From assembly GCF_026230105.1 (NCBI RefSeq), contig NC_079476.1:23798559-23862558 (forward strand): a DNA stretch of 64,000 nt. The letters are read 5' to 3'. This document shows, in pieces, positions 10,690 to 22,669 of this stretch. A model generated the notes under the pieces. The model saw only the letters and a program-made list of their open reading frames with translations. It had not been told where the DNA came from and searched no databases. Origin of the DNA: Diorhabda sublineata (Eukaryota; Arthropoda; Insecta; Coleoptera; Chrysomelidae). The number at the start of each line of letters is the position of its first letter. Within the stretch, counting starts at the first letter, position 1. A program made the position numbers and the translations under genes.

Positions 10690-11580
10690 CCAAGTTACTA
10701 ATTGATGCGACCTATCGATAGCCAAATATGTAGGCAAATTTCAAGTTAATGACATTTAGTTTAAAATGTCACTACTAATCGAAAAAAAAAGAAATCTATC
10801 TACTGCTTATGGTGCTTACTCTTTGTATAAGCCAGAACAAATCCAGATATCCTTGGCAGTTTTACGTTTCTGAATTTGTTCTTCTTATACGGAAATTGTT
10901 CCGCAAAATAATGAAATCGTAGAAAGTTACTTTAGTTTTCATTGCGATTTTTCCGTTTCTTTATTATCCGTTACATTGTCTACCGTTTTTATGGTTTTAA
11001 CAACTACACCGAGACGAAGTTTTTTCACGGTGGAGTGAATTTTCCTCACAATCATTTCATTTTACGTCACATAAACCAACAAACTGTAATTTTCTTAATG
11101 TTTCTTGTTGCCAGCTTTGTGTTGAAGGGAACAGAAATAAATAATATGAAGAAAAATTAATTTCAATAATCTATTTTTTATTATACTCCATTCATTTAAC
11201 GTGAAAAGCTTTTATATCTGAATAAAAGCAATAAATATAAGATTTAGTAGTTTCTATACCGATCGTTTGATATATAACTAACAATAGAAGAAAATTAAGA
11301 AATAAAAAATACCCTCGAACAACCCTTTTAAATAGAGTTACATATCCAAAATTTTCTATTCAAAGAATTGATTCAAGTTCATACAGACTCATAGGCTATC
11401 AACAACAATTCTAGAGTATCAAAAAATCATAATTAAAGGACAGATTGTTTGCTTGCATTACAATAAAACACAGCATCTAGTTATCTCCAATTTTATCTAA
11501 ATATATCAACAAAATGGTTCAAGACATGGAAAATTAAACAAAATAGTGCATGTAAATTTCATAATCACCGATTCCTCGTA
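10690..11580. other. Intergenic, nothing recognised
   Basis: AT-rich. A 72-codon plus-strand frame (10942-11160) rich in Phe/Ile/Tyr looks like chance. Confidence 0.5.
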
Positions 11581-11584
11581 TACA

Positions 11585-11900
11585 AAAATAAATTGAAATA
11601 CCTCGGAATCCACTTAGATCGAAGGTTAACAAGAACTCATATATTTGTGGAAAGAAAACAGTTAGGGATGAAACCAAGAGCATTGTTTAATTGGGAGACA
11701 ATTCCAACTGAATTTGGAAGATATACTGCTGATTGACAAAGTTATAATGAGGGAAATATAGGTTTACGGAATACAGGTATGGGGTGCAAAAGAAAGCTAG
11801 TCGGAGAGGCACGGGAGATATGTCAATGGCTCTTGAGAATTTAGTTGCTTTGTGCGAATGCGTGAGTTTTACACAATCGGTGATTAGGTGACTATAGCGC
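11585..11900 (+). mobile_element. jockey-type LINE fragment (RT C-terminus)
   Basis: The translation gives KLKYLGIHLDRRLT, then after a shift NLEDILLIDKVIMREI, then VYGIQVWGAKES. This is the thumb and post-RT region of jockey-clade non-LTR retrotransposons (KYLG...LDRRLTW, YGIQLWG). There are stops and at least two frameshifts. It is 5'-truncated, as is usual for LINE insertions. Confidence 0.75.
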
Positions 11901-11909
11901 ATAGAAAAT

Positions 11910-12370
11910 TATGCAATATTCGCAATTATCCTCACTTCAATGATGCGCCAGGCGCTCAACTGGGTAAACCAAAATCCGCGCGTCCAAGATCGAAAACGTA
12001 GACAGCCTTGTCTATTTCGCATTTAACACATAGATTAGGGGCTGCTCCCTTACATAATTAAGTTGGTGTAAGAAATGATACCTCAAGATGCTGGTAAGAG
12101 TACTTCCCAAATTAATCACGGCGACAAGTAACAATTGGCGCTTCTGGAATGCAACAAATCAAAAACTTAGAAACACCTAAATTCGCCTATAATGACCGTA
12201 ACGGCCGCGATATCACAAATTATAGATCCTTACTTTATTTATTAAAGGCAACGCATAGTTAGAGTTAATTCAAAGCGTTTTATGAAAATTCTAAACGACT
12301 TCTCCGTGTCTCAACTGCAAAATTTCAATATTTATAACTGAAGAACCTGGTTCAGACAGGAATGAGCAAC
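11910..12370. other. Intergenic, nothing recognised
   Basis: No open frame of note. It may include decayed LINE 3' sequence, but no motif could be read. Confidence 0.4.
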
Positions 12371-12690
12371 TTCACACCCGTTCAACAGATCTCTGGCACG
12401 AGTTCCTAAAATGTTCCCTAGCAATTTGATCTCCAGAAGAAGTGACATAAGTTGGCCTCTGTTCAGTCCTGATTTAACACCTATAAACTTTTTTCTGTGG
12501 GAGAATGTCAAATCGAATGTTTACGCTAACAAACCGACTTGTTTAGTACAATTAAAAGAAAATATCTGTCACGAAATGGTAGCTATAACGGAGAATAACT
12601 GCCGAGCCGACCTAGGTAATCTTAGTGCCTGATTAAATGAACGCCGTGAGTGCAATTCGCATTTCGACGATGTTATTTTAAGAAAGATAT
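12335..12690 (+). mobile_element. IS630/Tc1-superfamily transposase relic
   Basis: Plus-strand reading: a damaged WFQQDGATAHT-like motif (WFRQE, then a stop), FPSNLISRRSDISWPLFSPD, LTPINFFLWENVKSNVYANK, LVQLKENICHEM and ending ERRECNSHFDDVILRK. It matches the family with the W-P-x-R-S-P-D-L-T-P-x-D-FFLWGYLK signature. The last acidic catalytic position reads Asn (PIN), so it is inactive. Confidence 0.75.
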
Positions 12691-12699
12691 TGCCAAGCA

Positions 12700-13200
12700 A
12701 AGTATTTCAATATGTAACAAAATGTTATTATGAGAATTACTCAAAGGATTAATTTTCTACATGGTATAATAGAGAAAATTATTAAACAGATTGTAAAAAT
12801 AGTATTTCGTTTTTATACTGTGGTAAAATATTAAACGAAATTTTGTTTTCAGAGAATTTAGAGCAAGAACGGCTATAATATAGAAGTTAACTAATATTTC
12901 ACAAACCCTATTCACAAAAAATGTTACTTTTATAAATAAAAAGACATTTTCAATTTTTCGATTAAATATTATCTGAGAAATTGGATGTAAGCAAAAAAAT
13001 TTGCAAGAGTATTCAATAATTCACCAAATATTTTATTCTCTATATATTGACTGTAATAAGAACTCAAGTCAATCACATCAACAGTGTTAAAGTGACAGTG
13101 CCTAAGTTTAACGTGCATTACATCAACATCAAAAATGACAGTTTAAAAAAACTGAAGTTTTTCTTCTCAAATACAAGTTTCCCATATTTTTCTTTATATA
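12700..13200. other. Probable intron or intergenic
   Basis: AT-rich with no recognised feature. The frame of the next exon stays open leftward to 13047, but composition changes sharply at 13205-13258, which favours an intron here. Confidence 0.4.
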
Positions 13201-13204
13201 ATAG

Positions 13205-13366
13205 TATCCCAAAAATCATCACAATCGATTCCCAAAACGAAAATAGCTACTCCTCAGGAGCCCCGAGCCCACCGGTAGCTGAAAATGCAACTCCTTTTCC
13301 GGGTAGTTTTGACAGCCCTTCGCAGGGCAGTTCGAGCAGCCTGGCTAGCAGGAGTTCGCGTTTGAG
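13205..13366 (+). CDS. Exon of unknown Ser/Pro-rich protein
   Basis: A pyrimidine-rich acceptor ending ATATAATAG precedes 13205; an alternative acceptor, CTACTCCTCAG, would start the exon at 13258. The exon ends with the strong donor TTTGAG/GTAAGTGA. It encodes about 53 residues, SSGAPSPPVAENATPFPG and SFDSPSQGSSSSLASRSSRL, which are low-complexity and probably disordered. The region is much richer in G+C than its surroundings. Length 162 nt, phase 2 at both ends. Spliced to 14501 it stays open (AG plus G gives Arg). Probably an N-terminal or cytoplasmic region of a larger protein; I do not recognise which. Confidence 0.6.
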
Positions 13367-13369
13367 GTA

Positions 13370-14495
13370 AGTGAACTTACTAGACACCAATAAGTTTTGT
13401 ATCATAATAAGAAATATGATCCGGAGAATTTAGAAATAGATAATTCATTATATATTTGGCAATTGAAGAAAATTCAGTAATGAATGTAAACGTATGGCAT
13501 AATAAAGAAACTAAACGTTTTTTTAGGATATCCAGGTTACACAATCTGAGTAATAGATAAAAAAATTGTTTAATCTCTATATTATCACATGTTTCATGAA
13601 ATGAGATCAAAATCTTTTGGTGTCTACTTATATACATCGATCAATAAGTACTTTGTCTAATAAAAAAATGGTTTTAATAATTAATATGATTTCCTACAAA
13701 TAATACAATATCTTGAATGTTTTTTTAACCTTATTGAGTAACTTTTTCTAAAATGAGCTACTATTTCATTTGATTCAGAAGCTTTTTCCTCGCTGCACTT
13801 CTTTTAGGTCTGACTTGTGATCAGATCTGAATATATGGTGGGTGCGCAATCAATTCGAAGTTCAAATCATTGAATTTTGTCATCGTTTTCATCTAGTATA
13901 TTGTTTTAGTCTTTTTAAGGGCTAACCAGACTTTGCAGTCTGGTCTTTTTTGGTTATATATTCTCAGGAGTATATTTGACTGGCTCAATCCACGTAGATT
14001 ATCCCATTAACTGATTTTTCTAATGTTTTTCTGTTGATATGTAGCCGATTCCCTAGAAGCCGATTCCACATTCTTTATTAAGCTTCTTATAATTCGTTTC
14101 AAGATAAACAACGTAAAAAACCATTCAGAGTGTTATGTCACTGATATACATTTCCTTTGGATATTATTCTTGAAAGTGGATATAAGTATTTCAGTTTAAT
14201 AAAAAATAATTATCGAAACAACGAGAATATGTTTCTTCTACTTAGGGGGCTGTTTCTTACCGATTTCTTTCTTCATTTGATTTTCCAGAAGAGTCATCAT
14301 ACTACTTTTCAATCATTTGTTTCAACTCTAGTTTTCCAATAGAAAAACAGTTCATTATATACAATATACACAATATATATAATACAGGGAATTGTTTATT
14401 CTTGATGTAACAATCACTAGTGGTTCTTCGGGGTAAATATATGATTTTTGGTGACGTAAAAGTGGATACTCATTGATCGATGTGATGTTTTTTAC
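13370..14495. other. Intron between the two plus-strand exons
   Basis: About 1.13 kb, AT-rich, with no other exon seen. A small hairpin-like tract (AACCAGACTTTGCAGTCTGGTCTTTTTTGGTT) lies near 13923-13955. Confidence 0.6.
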
Positions 14496-14500
14496 TTAAG

Positions 14501-14701
14501 GGGGCTCGGGGCGGCTAAATGGAGTTACGAAATGCTACCCAATACGGATCCTTCACCTCAAATGCCAACGAAAGCAAGGGTCAACTTCCATCCGGAAATG
14601 TTAGATAGGAGACCGAGTAGGTCGATGTTTATACCGAGAAGGAGTAGAAGCATGAGCGCTTGGAGTGACATTAGTAGATCTAGTTGGAGACTGGAAGAAA
14701 G
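14501..14701 (+). CDS. Exon of the same unknown protein, Arg/Ser-rich
   Basis: Acceptor TTTTTTACTTAAG/G at 14500/14501; donor GAAGAAAG/GTAAGT at 14701/14702. The 201-nt exon (phase 2 to phase 2) encodes GLGAAKWSYEMLPNTDPSP, QMPTKARVNFHPEMLDRRPS, RSMFIPRRSRSMSAWSD and ISRSSWRLEER. Codon usage and composition are clearly coding. The RRxSRS repeats look like basophilic-kinase phosphosites (inference). The next exon must begin in phase 2, and none with convincing coding content was found to the right, so the gene probably has a very long intron or leaves the window. No domain identified. Confidence 0.7.
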
Positions 14702-16170
14702 GTAAGTCAATTAAATTTTTCTTCATTTAACACTTTTTTCCATAGAAAAATGTTCTACTTAACTCTATTAAATAGTGTTATATCCATATTTCTTTTTTAA
14801 TCAGAAACACAAAATTTTTCCGTTTCCATTTCCATTCCATATCCATTATCTGTTGGGAATGGGGTTACGTTATCAAATTTCGTTTTGCTTGTCAAATATT
14901 TTATTTCATCTACTTTGCATTGAAATTTTTCTGTGTTTCTCAATCAATTTTGACCTACAGTATTCATTGCTAAAAAATCATTAAATCCAAAACACAGTTT
15001 TCCAATGATTCAAGCAACAGTAGCTTAACCTTCAAATTACCATCTACGTTTTGTGAATAAACGCTATTGTTCTGCGAAAGTGCAGAAGATAGAAGCACTT
15101 GGAGTTACTAGAGCCAAGAGAAGTCCAGCTCAAGCAGCACTAGCATCAATCTTAATCTAAATCTAAAAGCGCTCTTAAGTTGAAAAATAACAACCTTGGG
15201 ACCAAAACAATTATGCAGAAAATGGGTAAAACAGAATCTAACAGGTTATAACAAGACCAGATGACCACTAAAACGGGATTCAATGAAATTACAAGGAAAA
15301 AGAGGAAAAGGAAATCCATTATTAAGAGGTAGAACGGTAGAAGATTGGAAATTTCGAAATATCAAAAATGATCTGAGAGGTTGACGTCTAAATCTCAATT
15401 ACTCTTAGAGACGCAAAAGATAAAATTCAGCAGAGAAATTTAAATCAAAAGGAAAGAAAGAAACACTATTCAGTTGTACATTATTTCATCGAATGGAAAG
15501 ATATAGGGACACACATAAAATCATTTAGGAGAATTGGAAGCAATGAACATTAAGACAATATGTGATAGGAATTAATTCCTTATTCCAGACTAACAAGAGG
15601 AAATAAAAACACTATGGTGCCGCATGCACAAGTAGAATGCAAACCTTGCCGAGCACTATTACACGTTCCTCTGGCAGCACTTTTGCACGAGGAGGTTAGA
15701 GGTGAGGAAATTGTCTTCTAAATCTTGTAATTCTTCATAGCTTCTTTGGTCGTGAAGTTCGTGCATAAAACTAGGTACTCTAATCTGTCTAATTCGGTCA
15801 CCCGTGGCCACTGGTCCTTATTTTCCTCGATATCTTCGCAGCTCAAACGGGTGAAGACCACACTCTTCTTAATTTTGAGAGGTTATAAGCACAGAATATG
15901 TTAGAACAGTCTGTAATGGTGGTATTCTTTGGTTATGGTAATATTATTAGTGTTATTGCGCCGATTTCCGCAGTGGTTTTTTATTTTTAAGACTAATATG
16001 AAGAATGAGTGCAATTTTTGTATTAGGTTCAAAAGAATTAAACAATTGCATATTTTGAATTTACCGCAAAAAAGTCTTCTAATTTAAAAATAGTCAGGTT
16101 AGGTAAGGTTGATGAGGAAGTATTAACTCTTTGTTACTCTGTTGTTAACCATCTTTATTCTGGGGAAAAC
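14702..16170. other. Probable intron; unrecognised relics
   Basis: Around 15200-15380 a plus-strand frame with one stop reads KWVKQNLTGYNKTR, then RGKGNPLLRGRTVEDWKF. It is basic and coding-like but unassigned. Nothing else is supported. Confidence 0.4.
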
Positions 16171-16176
16171 AATGTA

Positions 16177-16898
16177 TTTTTCTACGACCGTGCGTTTTCA
16201 CCCATTTTCCCGCACGCATTTTAGTTTTGAAAGTGTCACTTTACCGCACTAGTGCGGGAAAGTAAAATTATGCAAATTTTGACCTCATAAGATAGTTTTT
16301 TACTTCTGAGATTATAACTATTGTTACTACAGGTAAATAAATATTTACGAAATAGTTCATCAAATAAAATTTAAACCTAGCTTTTTGTAGCATTTTTAAT
16401 TTTTTGAAAATATAAAATAATACAGATATTTTTATATAACCATGTAATTGTTACTAAAACGTCAAAGTTGTTCAAAACGTCGTGGAACTGACCGAATAAG
16501 TGTAATCCTCTTCTAAATTAAACCACATTAAACCGAATCCGATACAATAATATTAATAGATTCATCCGACGAAGAACTTCCCGAAGCCATTTTGAAGGCT
16601 GCAAATGAAACTAATTCCGAGCTGTTACCTGCCAAATGACTTAAAACCGTTGCCGTCACCGTCTTTATGCGACCTGCAACCGATGCCATCCTCATCGACG
16701 TCACCTACCTTCCAGTTGAAACCAAATAATTCCACTGGGCCGGCAATTCTTACTAGAGTATAGAATACAACAAATTGTGTTTTCAATATTAATATTCATA
16801 ATAATTAGTAGTTTTGTATATTATTACATTTGTTGGAATAAAATAATTTTAGAAAAATGGGTTGGTATACTTTTTTGTATATACGGTCGTAGAAAAAA
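16177..16898. mobile_element. Non-autonomous DNA element with 15-bp TIRs
   Basis: Terminal inverted repeats TTTTTCTACGACCGT (16177-16191) and its complement (16883-16897) are flanked on both sides by TA. The interior is 722 bp. Just inside the left end lies a CG-rich imperfect palindrome (CCCGCACGC...GCACTAGTGCGGG). Internal open pieces read DSSDEELPEAILKAANETN with ELLPAK, and farther on TSPTFQLKPNNSTGPAI. These recall the first and last parts of Crypton-like tyrosine-recombinase proteins of insects; that link is from memory and weak. It is probably an internally deleted derivative. Confidence 0.6.
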
Positions 16899-16899
16899 T

Positions 16900-17890
16900 A
16901 ATGTTCCTAGCATATAGAGAATTTATATTGGTTTACGAGTAATTTATAATTATTCTGAATTTACCGCATAAACCAAATTACCATCAAGAAAGTTTAGTTT
17001 TGTCTGCATAAACCAAGCTTCAAATATATTGTATTCATTGCCACCATTTTAGAAACTTGTTAAGCATGGAAACCTATTGTTAAAAGCCAAACAAGTCGAG
17101 AGTCAGGTAGATTCTAAGAAATGTAGTCCCCGCCTCTCATATCGACGTTCCAGCCCAAGTTAACACTCGAGACATTCTTGACTGTCGTTTACCGCTGAAA
17201 TTTTATGTTCCAGTAAAAATTCTTTGCTTTTGTTATACATAGGATGGACTCATATTATATCGGAAGTATTAATCAAACAATTGATGAAATCACATGGTTT
17301 GCAAGCCTAATTATTAATATTCGATTTTATTGGTTATGTTCGGAACATTGTGTCTAGAAAAAATATGTGAGAATATAAAAATTTTTCGCCAGTTTCAGTA
17401 AATTCTTTTAATTATACTAATTTTTTCAATGTGGGATTGTGGAAGTAAAATAAAAATTTTTGTTATAAAATTTAGTTTATTTCCCAAAACTTATTTAAAA
17501 ACATACAAAAATATAGCATACAAAATAGATTTTATAAAAATTCAAATACAAATAGTCGCAGCATAATAACCAACTACTTCATAATTTTTCTGTACATGAA
17601 AAATTATAATCTGATTAGATCCAGTTGCCTTCCAATAGGCATAAATTTGAATGATTTATATTTAAGGTAGTACTACCGTTACCACAAGTGTTAAATGTCT
17701 GCTATATGTAGTTTAATTTGCATAATATTTATATTTGGCAATGCCGCTTGAAAGAAAAGAGACACTAATATCCCCACATACCGTGATCTGTAAAAGTTCA
17801 AATTTCGCGCACATCATAAATTCGTCCGCAGCGTTGCCACATATAAGTAACATTATTATCACAAGCCCTGAAGTTCAAATTTCAAGAAAT
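16900..17890. other. Intergenic or intronic, nothing recognised
   Basis: AT-rich, no supported feature. TACCGCATAAACCAA occurs twice in similar form near 16965 and 17008. Confidence 0.4.
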
Positions 17891-17904
17891 CAAAATATGT
17901 GAAA

Positions 17905-18450
17905 TAAAACACGTCCCATAAGCAATCGATAAGAGAATTTTGGTAAAACTACAATATCAGGAACGCTGTAGAAAACATAAGCCTCTCTTGGAATGAGATA
18001 ACAGAAAGAAGTACCTGAAAAAACATTTGGCCAGATTGAAGTAAGAACGAAGACATTGGATACTCTGATTATATGGATAGTGATTTCAAAGAAGAGCAAA
18101 ACAACTTTCGATGGTGTTTGTTTAAAAGCAAGATAAACTCGGACGTCCCATAAACAATCGATAAGATCTTTGGAAGAAATACCCGAAAAAACATTTGGCG
18201 AAGACACTGTATACTCTGTCTAAATGGATGAAATAGTAGAATTAACGAAACAAACCGGTTTAGACGTGGAAGACGTCAAAGGAATAAGAATAAGAAACAG
18301 CAGCTAGTCTTTCTAATTATGACCTCAAGGAATTAACTGAGCAAAAATATTGATGGTAGTGATTTCGAAGAAGAGCTGAAAGAACTTTGGTGTGTTTTTA
18401 AAAAGAAGATTGAGAAATATAACTGAAATTGTGGACCAATGCTTTACCCA
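17905..18450 (+). repeat. Locally duplicated coding-like segments
   Basis: The block at 17910-18140 recurs in diverged form at 18142-18450. CGTCCCATAAGCAATCGATAAGA pairs with CGTCCCATAAACAATCGATAAGA (17912, 18143). CTGAAAAAACATTTGGC pairs with CCGAAAAAACATTTGGC. GATAGTGATTTCAAAGAAGAG pairs with GGTAGTGATTTCGAAGAAGAG (18074, 18357). Short open stretches (DFEEELKELWCVFKKKIEKY) suggest a decayed tandemly repeated coding sequence of unknown origin. Confidence 0.5.
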
Positions 18451-18459
18451 CTTATCAAC

Positions 18460-21400
18460 AGCTTTTAACAGAATTCAAAAAAAAACCTGACTGAGTATAT
18501 CCGTTTATATTGTTTTATTTTTATTAAAAAAAAAACATTAGTAAATTTAATACCTAACCAAATTTCCATCCATCTTTCCCTAACCTCATTTACATGTTAA
18601 GATAACCTCGTTTAACTCTCAAAGTGAGGTATATAATTGGTAATGACGATCAAATCCGACTTACATATCTAAATATATTACTGGTAACTATTAGGGTTTA
18701 AGACCCAGATGATTTTATGATCTATCAGATTCAAATCTATTTTTTTACCATACATCTTGAATACAGTACCAAAATTTAAATTTCATTTGTGATAACAGAA
18801 AAATAGATGAAAAGTACTTTCTGATCTAGTAGAAGAAATGAACAAACAGTACTTCCAATTCTAGTGAAAATGGCGAAGAAACTTCCTCTGTTATCTAACG
18901 CCTTTGTCTAAGAAAAATAAATGAGAAGCACTTTCGGGACTAATAGAAGATCTACTGCTATGAATTCATTTACTCCTGTAGGCATCTAACAATAAAACTA
19001 ATCTAATAAAACAGTAAAATAAGTGGTTTACAAAACGCTCCGGTCTAATGGATCATTTAGACTGTTCAATTTTGTCAAGAGGTTAGGTTAGGTTAGCGCA
19101 TGGTAGTTCAAACATTCTGTGTATTTTAAATTCATTCCATATTCAAAAATAAAATATTTGTTAATTAATTATATAAATTACAACATTATAAAAACTGTAT
19201 CAACCTATAATTAGGAAGATTTACTACTCTAATGGCATTAATATTTGTATTGAGAAATGGAAATTTGTCCAGTAGTACTAACTTACATTTTTAACACCTG
19301 TATAATATAGTGAAACTAAACATGCATGCTAAAAACATGACCAGAATAAATATACTGAAAAAATATTATAAATATTTATTATAAATCAAACAAATACTAT
19401 AGTAAACAATAGTATCAATAACACTGGCGGATCCAGGGGGGCTAATGGTGCTCAAACTCCTCAATTGTTTTGTTTTGTTTTTTCTTTAGCAAAGCAAAGT
19501 GCAAATAAACTATGTGATATCATTATTGAATTGTGTAATATAAAATTTTGTTTGGGTGAAATAAAAAACTTTTAATCTGTTTAGCTAGTCCCCTCATAGA
19601 ATTTTTAGATCTGTCACATATCTCCCTAACATGTTATCAATGAAAAAACATGATAAATAAGGCTAGATTTCAAAATTAATTATTATACCCAAGAAGAAAA
19701 ATCAACATTTAGTATCGGTACCGGTTAATGCTGATAAAATATATAATTTCTGCTTTTTGAAAACACAATTTATTCAGGCAGAAAACTCATGAAATCTCCA
19801 CAGAAACTGCAATTTAGGTAGTTGTCCCAACACTGTAAGAAAAAAGGTCCATTAAGAATGATTTTAATATTGGGATCAAATATTATTTCTAATTTAATAT
19901 GACAAGTTTTATTATATATATTTTTTAATTATTTGATCAATATTTATAGAGAAAAAAATTATTGAAAAATTAAAAATTTTGTAGGTAGTTTAAACATTTC
20001 AGTAAGATCGCCATAATGCGTTGCATCATAGGTATAAAATCAGCACTGAACATATGATACAAAATAAATATCATTTGTACCCTGTTTTAATACCTAAATT
20101 TATGTCTACAAAAAGAAACTGAAGCATTAATCAACTTTTATAATAAAATTTATTATTTTTCAAGTATTATCCTTCATTATCTGTCGATAATGGTTTTTTT
20201 TTGAAAATCTAGATAATTTGATGTCGGTTGAAGAAATTGAATTGGTCTTGGATTCAAATCAGCGTTCGATTCAATTTGACATAGATCAGAGTTCAGAGTT
20301 TAATTCAAATGGACATATATCATAGTTCAATTCAGGTTTAAACATTTCAGTAAGGTCGTCATAATGCGTGACATCATAGGAATAAAATGAACATATGATG
20401 CAAAGTAAATTCGACAGTTATTCTCTCGGTTATTCTAAACTAATTCTAAAATTGATCTGAAAAATGGTATATAAATCGTGTTTTTTCCCAGAATTGAAAA
20501 ATACCACGCATGAAACACCTGATAAAGTTTTATTATAATGCCAATAAATTAGAATATACTACAACAAACATTATTTTTTAGTTGCCAAAACATATATCAC
20601 TCTATTGTGGCACTCAGTTTATCCGACAAAAAATCGTCACAAGCTACTAATTTACAAATCCCCGGAAAAATCCAACATTATTTCGAAAGCTTGTAATAAT
20701 TTAAATTTTCGATCATTTAGTTTGCGAAGAATTTATAGAAAGAAAGAAATGATAGAATGACATGACCGAACGGGGCATTTTGATTACTACCGTTTAATAA
20801 AAAGGTAGGTCAGAGGTTACTGAAAAACATATGCAAAATTCGCGCAAATTAAGGGTGGGATTTTAGAGAAATTGAGTTTTGCAAAAAAAAAATTTGTTAG
20901 TGAATAACGTACATTTAACGTATATTTAAAAAAAATTGGCCCTGATAGGTCAATTTCAGCCATAATGGCGGCCATTTGGAATGAGTGTACAATTTGAAAC
21001 GCTCAATACCGCCACAGGGCTAAAAAAGGTTTTTCGGAAAAATGAAGGTGGCCATATTTCTTCAAATCGATTATTGAATCAAGGTTTGAAAAATCGAAAA
21101 CATCAATTTTTTACTAGGTGAATCCAGCAACCCTAAGTCCGTCACAGAGTATAACATTTTTTGTAGTGAATTTTAATTCGTTAGGAAGCGGCTAAAAGGG
21201 TAGAACCAGCGTATACCATTCCTGTAAAGGAACTTAAAAACAATCGAAAACAAGTTATTTGTATTTAAAGATACTACAACTCTATTTTTCATCAAGCAAT
21301 TACTTTTTTAACCATATATTTTTTTATTTTTCCTATAGAACTACGCTTGAGTTTAAATTGCTTCAAAAAATCCTACATAATGATAAATCTATACACAATT

Positions 21401-22130
21401 TGATATCAAAAAGCTATTTTTTCTAGGTCAAAAAGTTGATTAATTAAGCTGCTCATACTAGTTAATCATAAATTTCTTCAATTTCTTTTATCTTAGACCT
21501 TTTGATATGTTTATGCTTCTAAACGTTCTTGATTTTAGGTCTCTTCTGATTTAAAATTAGTTTCTTTCATAATTTTTCAGACACATGAAAAGCATAAATT
21601 AATCATAACCTTACACAGGCAGTTGGAAAATTTTGATATTCGACACAACAAAAACGAATAAACAGAATATCACATCAAATAGCTATGAACTATACATTTT
21701 AATCATTTTTTGAATGGATTACTTTATCAATATAGATCACGATCGAATTCAATCAGTTTTTAAAAAGCCCTTTAGAACTACTAAGTTAATGTTCGTTTCA
21801 AGGACTTATTACCTAACACTCCAATCAACATTCTTGATAAACACTAAAATATTTGTCATTAAACAAAAGAAAATTTTCAGTACTTACGGCCTTTATTTTC
21901 CTATTTTTCTCAAAAATAATGATTTTGAATTAAGATTACAGTCCATATCTTTTTTTGATGTTATGCTTGTGTATTTAAATGGGGGCTACAAACAAAAACT
22001 CATGGTCACTGTATGTTCAACAAGAAATTATCCTAAGACATATTAAGTAACACTCACATCATGAGTGATAAGCTAAAATGAACCAACGAAAAACTAGTAG
22101 TCGATACCATTGTTTCTACAGGATAACGTA
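18460..22130. other. Long gene-poor AT-rich stretch
   Basis: No gene that I can support. It contains GGTTAGGTTAGGTTAG at 19081-19096, a possible MITE at 19433-19622, and two similar stretches starting TTTAAACATTTCAGTAAG (19988 and 20338). A 110-codon ATG frame at 21714-22046 has no recognisable domain and AT-rich composition. Confidence 0.45.
19433..19622. repeat. Possible small MITE
   Basis: The left end TGGCGGATCCAGGGGGGCTA and the right end, whose complement reads GTGACAGATC...GAGGGGACTA, are imperfect inverted repeats about 190 bp apart. The TGGCGGATCCAGGGGG end resembles repeats I associate with insect genomes; the target duplication is unclear. Confidence 0.3.
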
Positions 22131-22353
22131 ATCTCAAAAACAATTACCAGAAACCTGTAGAGTTTTCCTAAGTAATCTGTTATAATATGGGAATACAAAA
22201 CTTCCACATCCTACAGGCGACTCAGAGGAAAATAGAAGATAAAACAATCTCAAAACACTGCTCATTAATATATAAAGACCACGAGGAAGACCCAGAAACA
22301 TCAGAGAGAGTAAGAAGAAACACCATCTAATACAATCATTATTCATTTGGAGT

Positions 22354-22669
22354 CTAAAACTTTTTAACGAGAATACTTACACAGGAATCATGACTTGTGC
22401 TGGCCTGGTTTGAACTGTTCCCACTTGTCTCTAAAAGGCTGTTGTTTGGCGTAAAAACACGGCTAGTACTTGGTTCGTTGACAAGGCTGGTACTGGTACT
22501 CCAAACCATAGCTGGTAACATATATACTTCTGATGGAGAATTTTGAATAAGAGGATTCGGTGTTGAAGATCTTGCGGAATAGAAACTGGTATTTGAGCGC
22601 GGAAATTCGTTCCGAAACGGTACGTTGATATCATTGTAGATTGGCATTCCAAAACTGTTTGAATATTTT
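22354..22669 (-). CDS. Gene B exon 7 (last found)
   Basis: Acceptor CTTTTCCAG/A at 22669, TAG at 22354-22356. It encodes a Ser/Thr/Asn/Pro-rich tail (NTSFYSARSSTPNPLIQNSP and so on). Eight codons before the stop lies a strong in-frame donor, TGT/GTAAGTATT (exon end 22381). An alternative transcript may therefore splice on to a further exon. Confidence 0.7.

Noticed and set aside
21714..22046. 110-codon ATG frame on the plus strand
   Set aside because: AT-driven Phe/Ile/Leu/Lys composition, no domain, no splice or promoter support.
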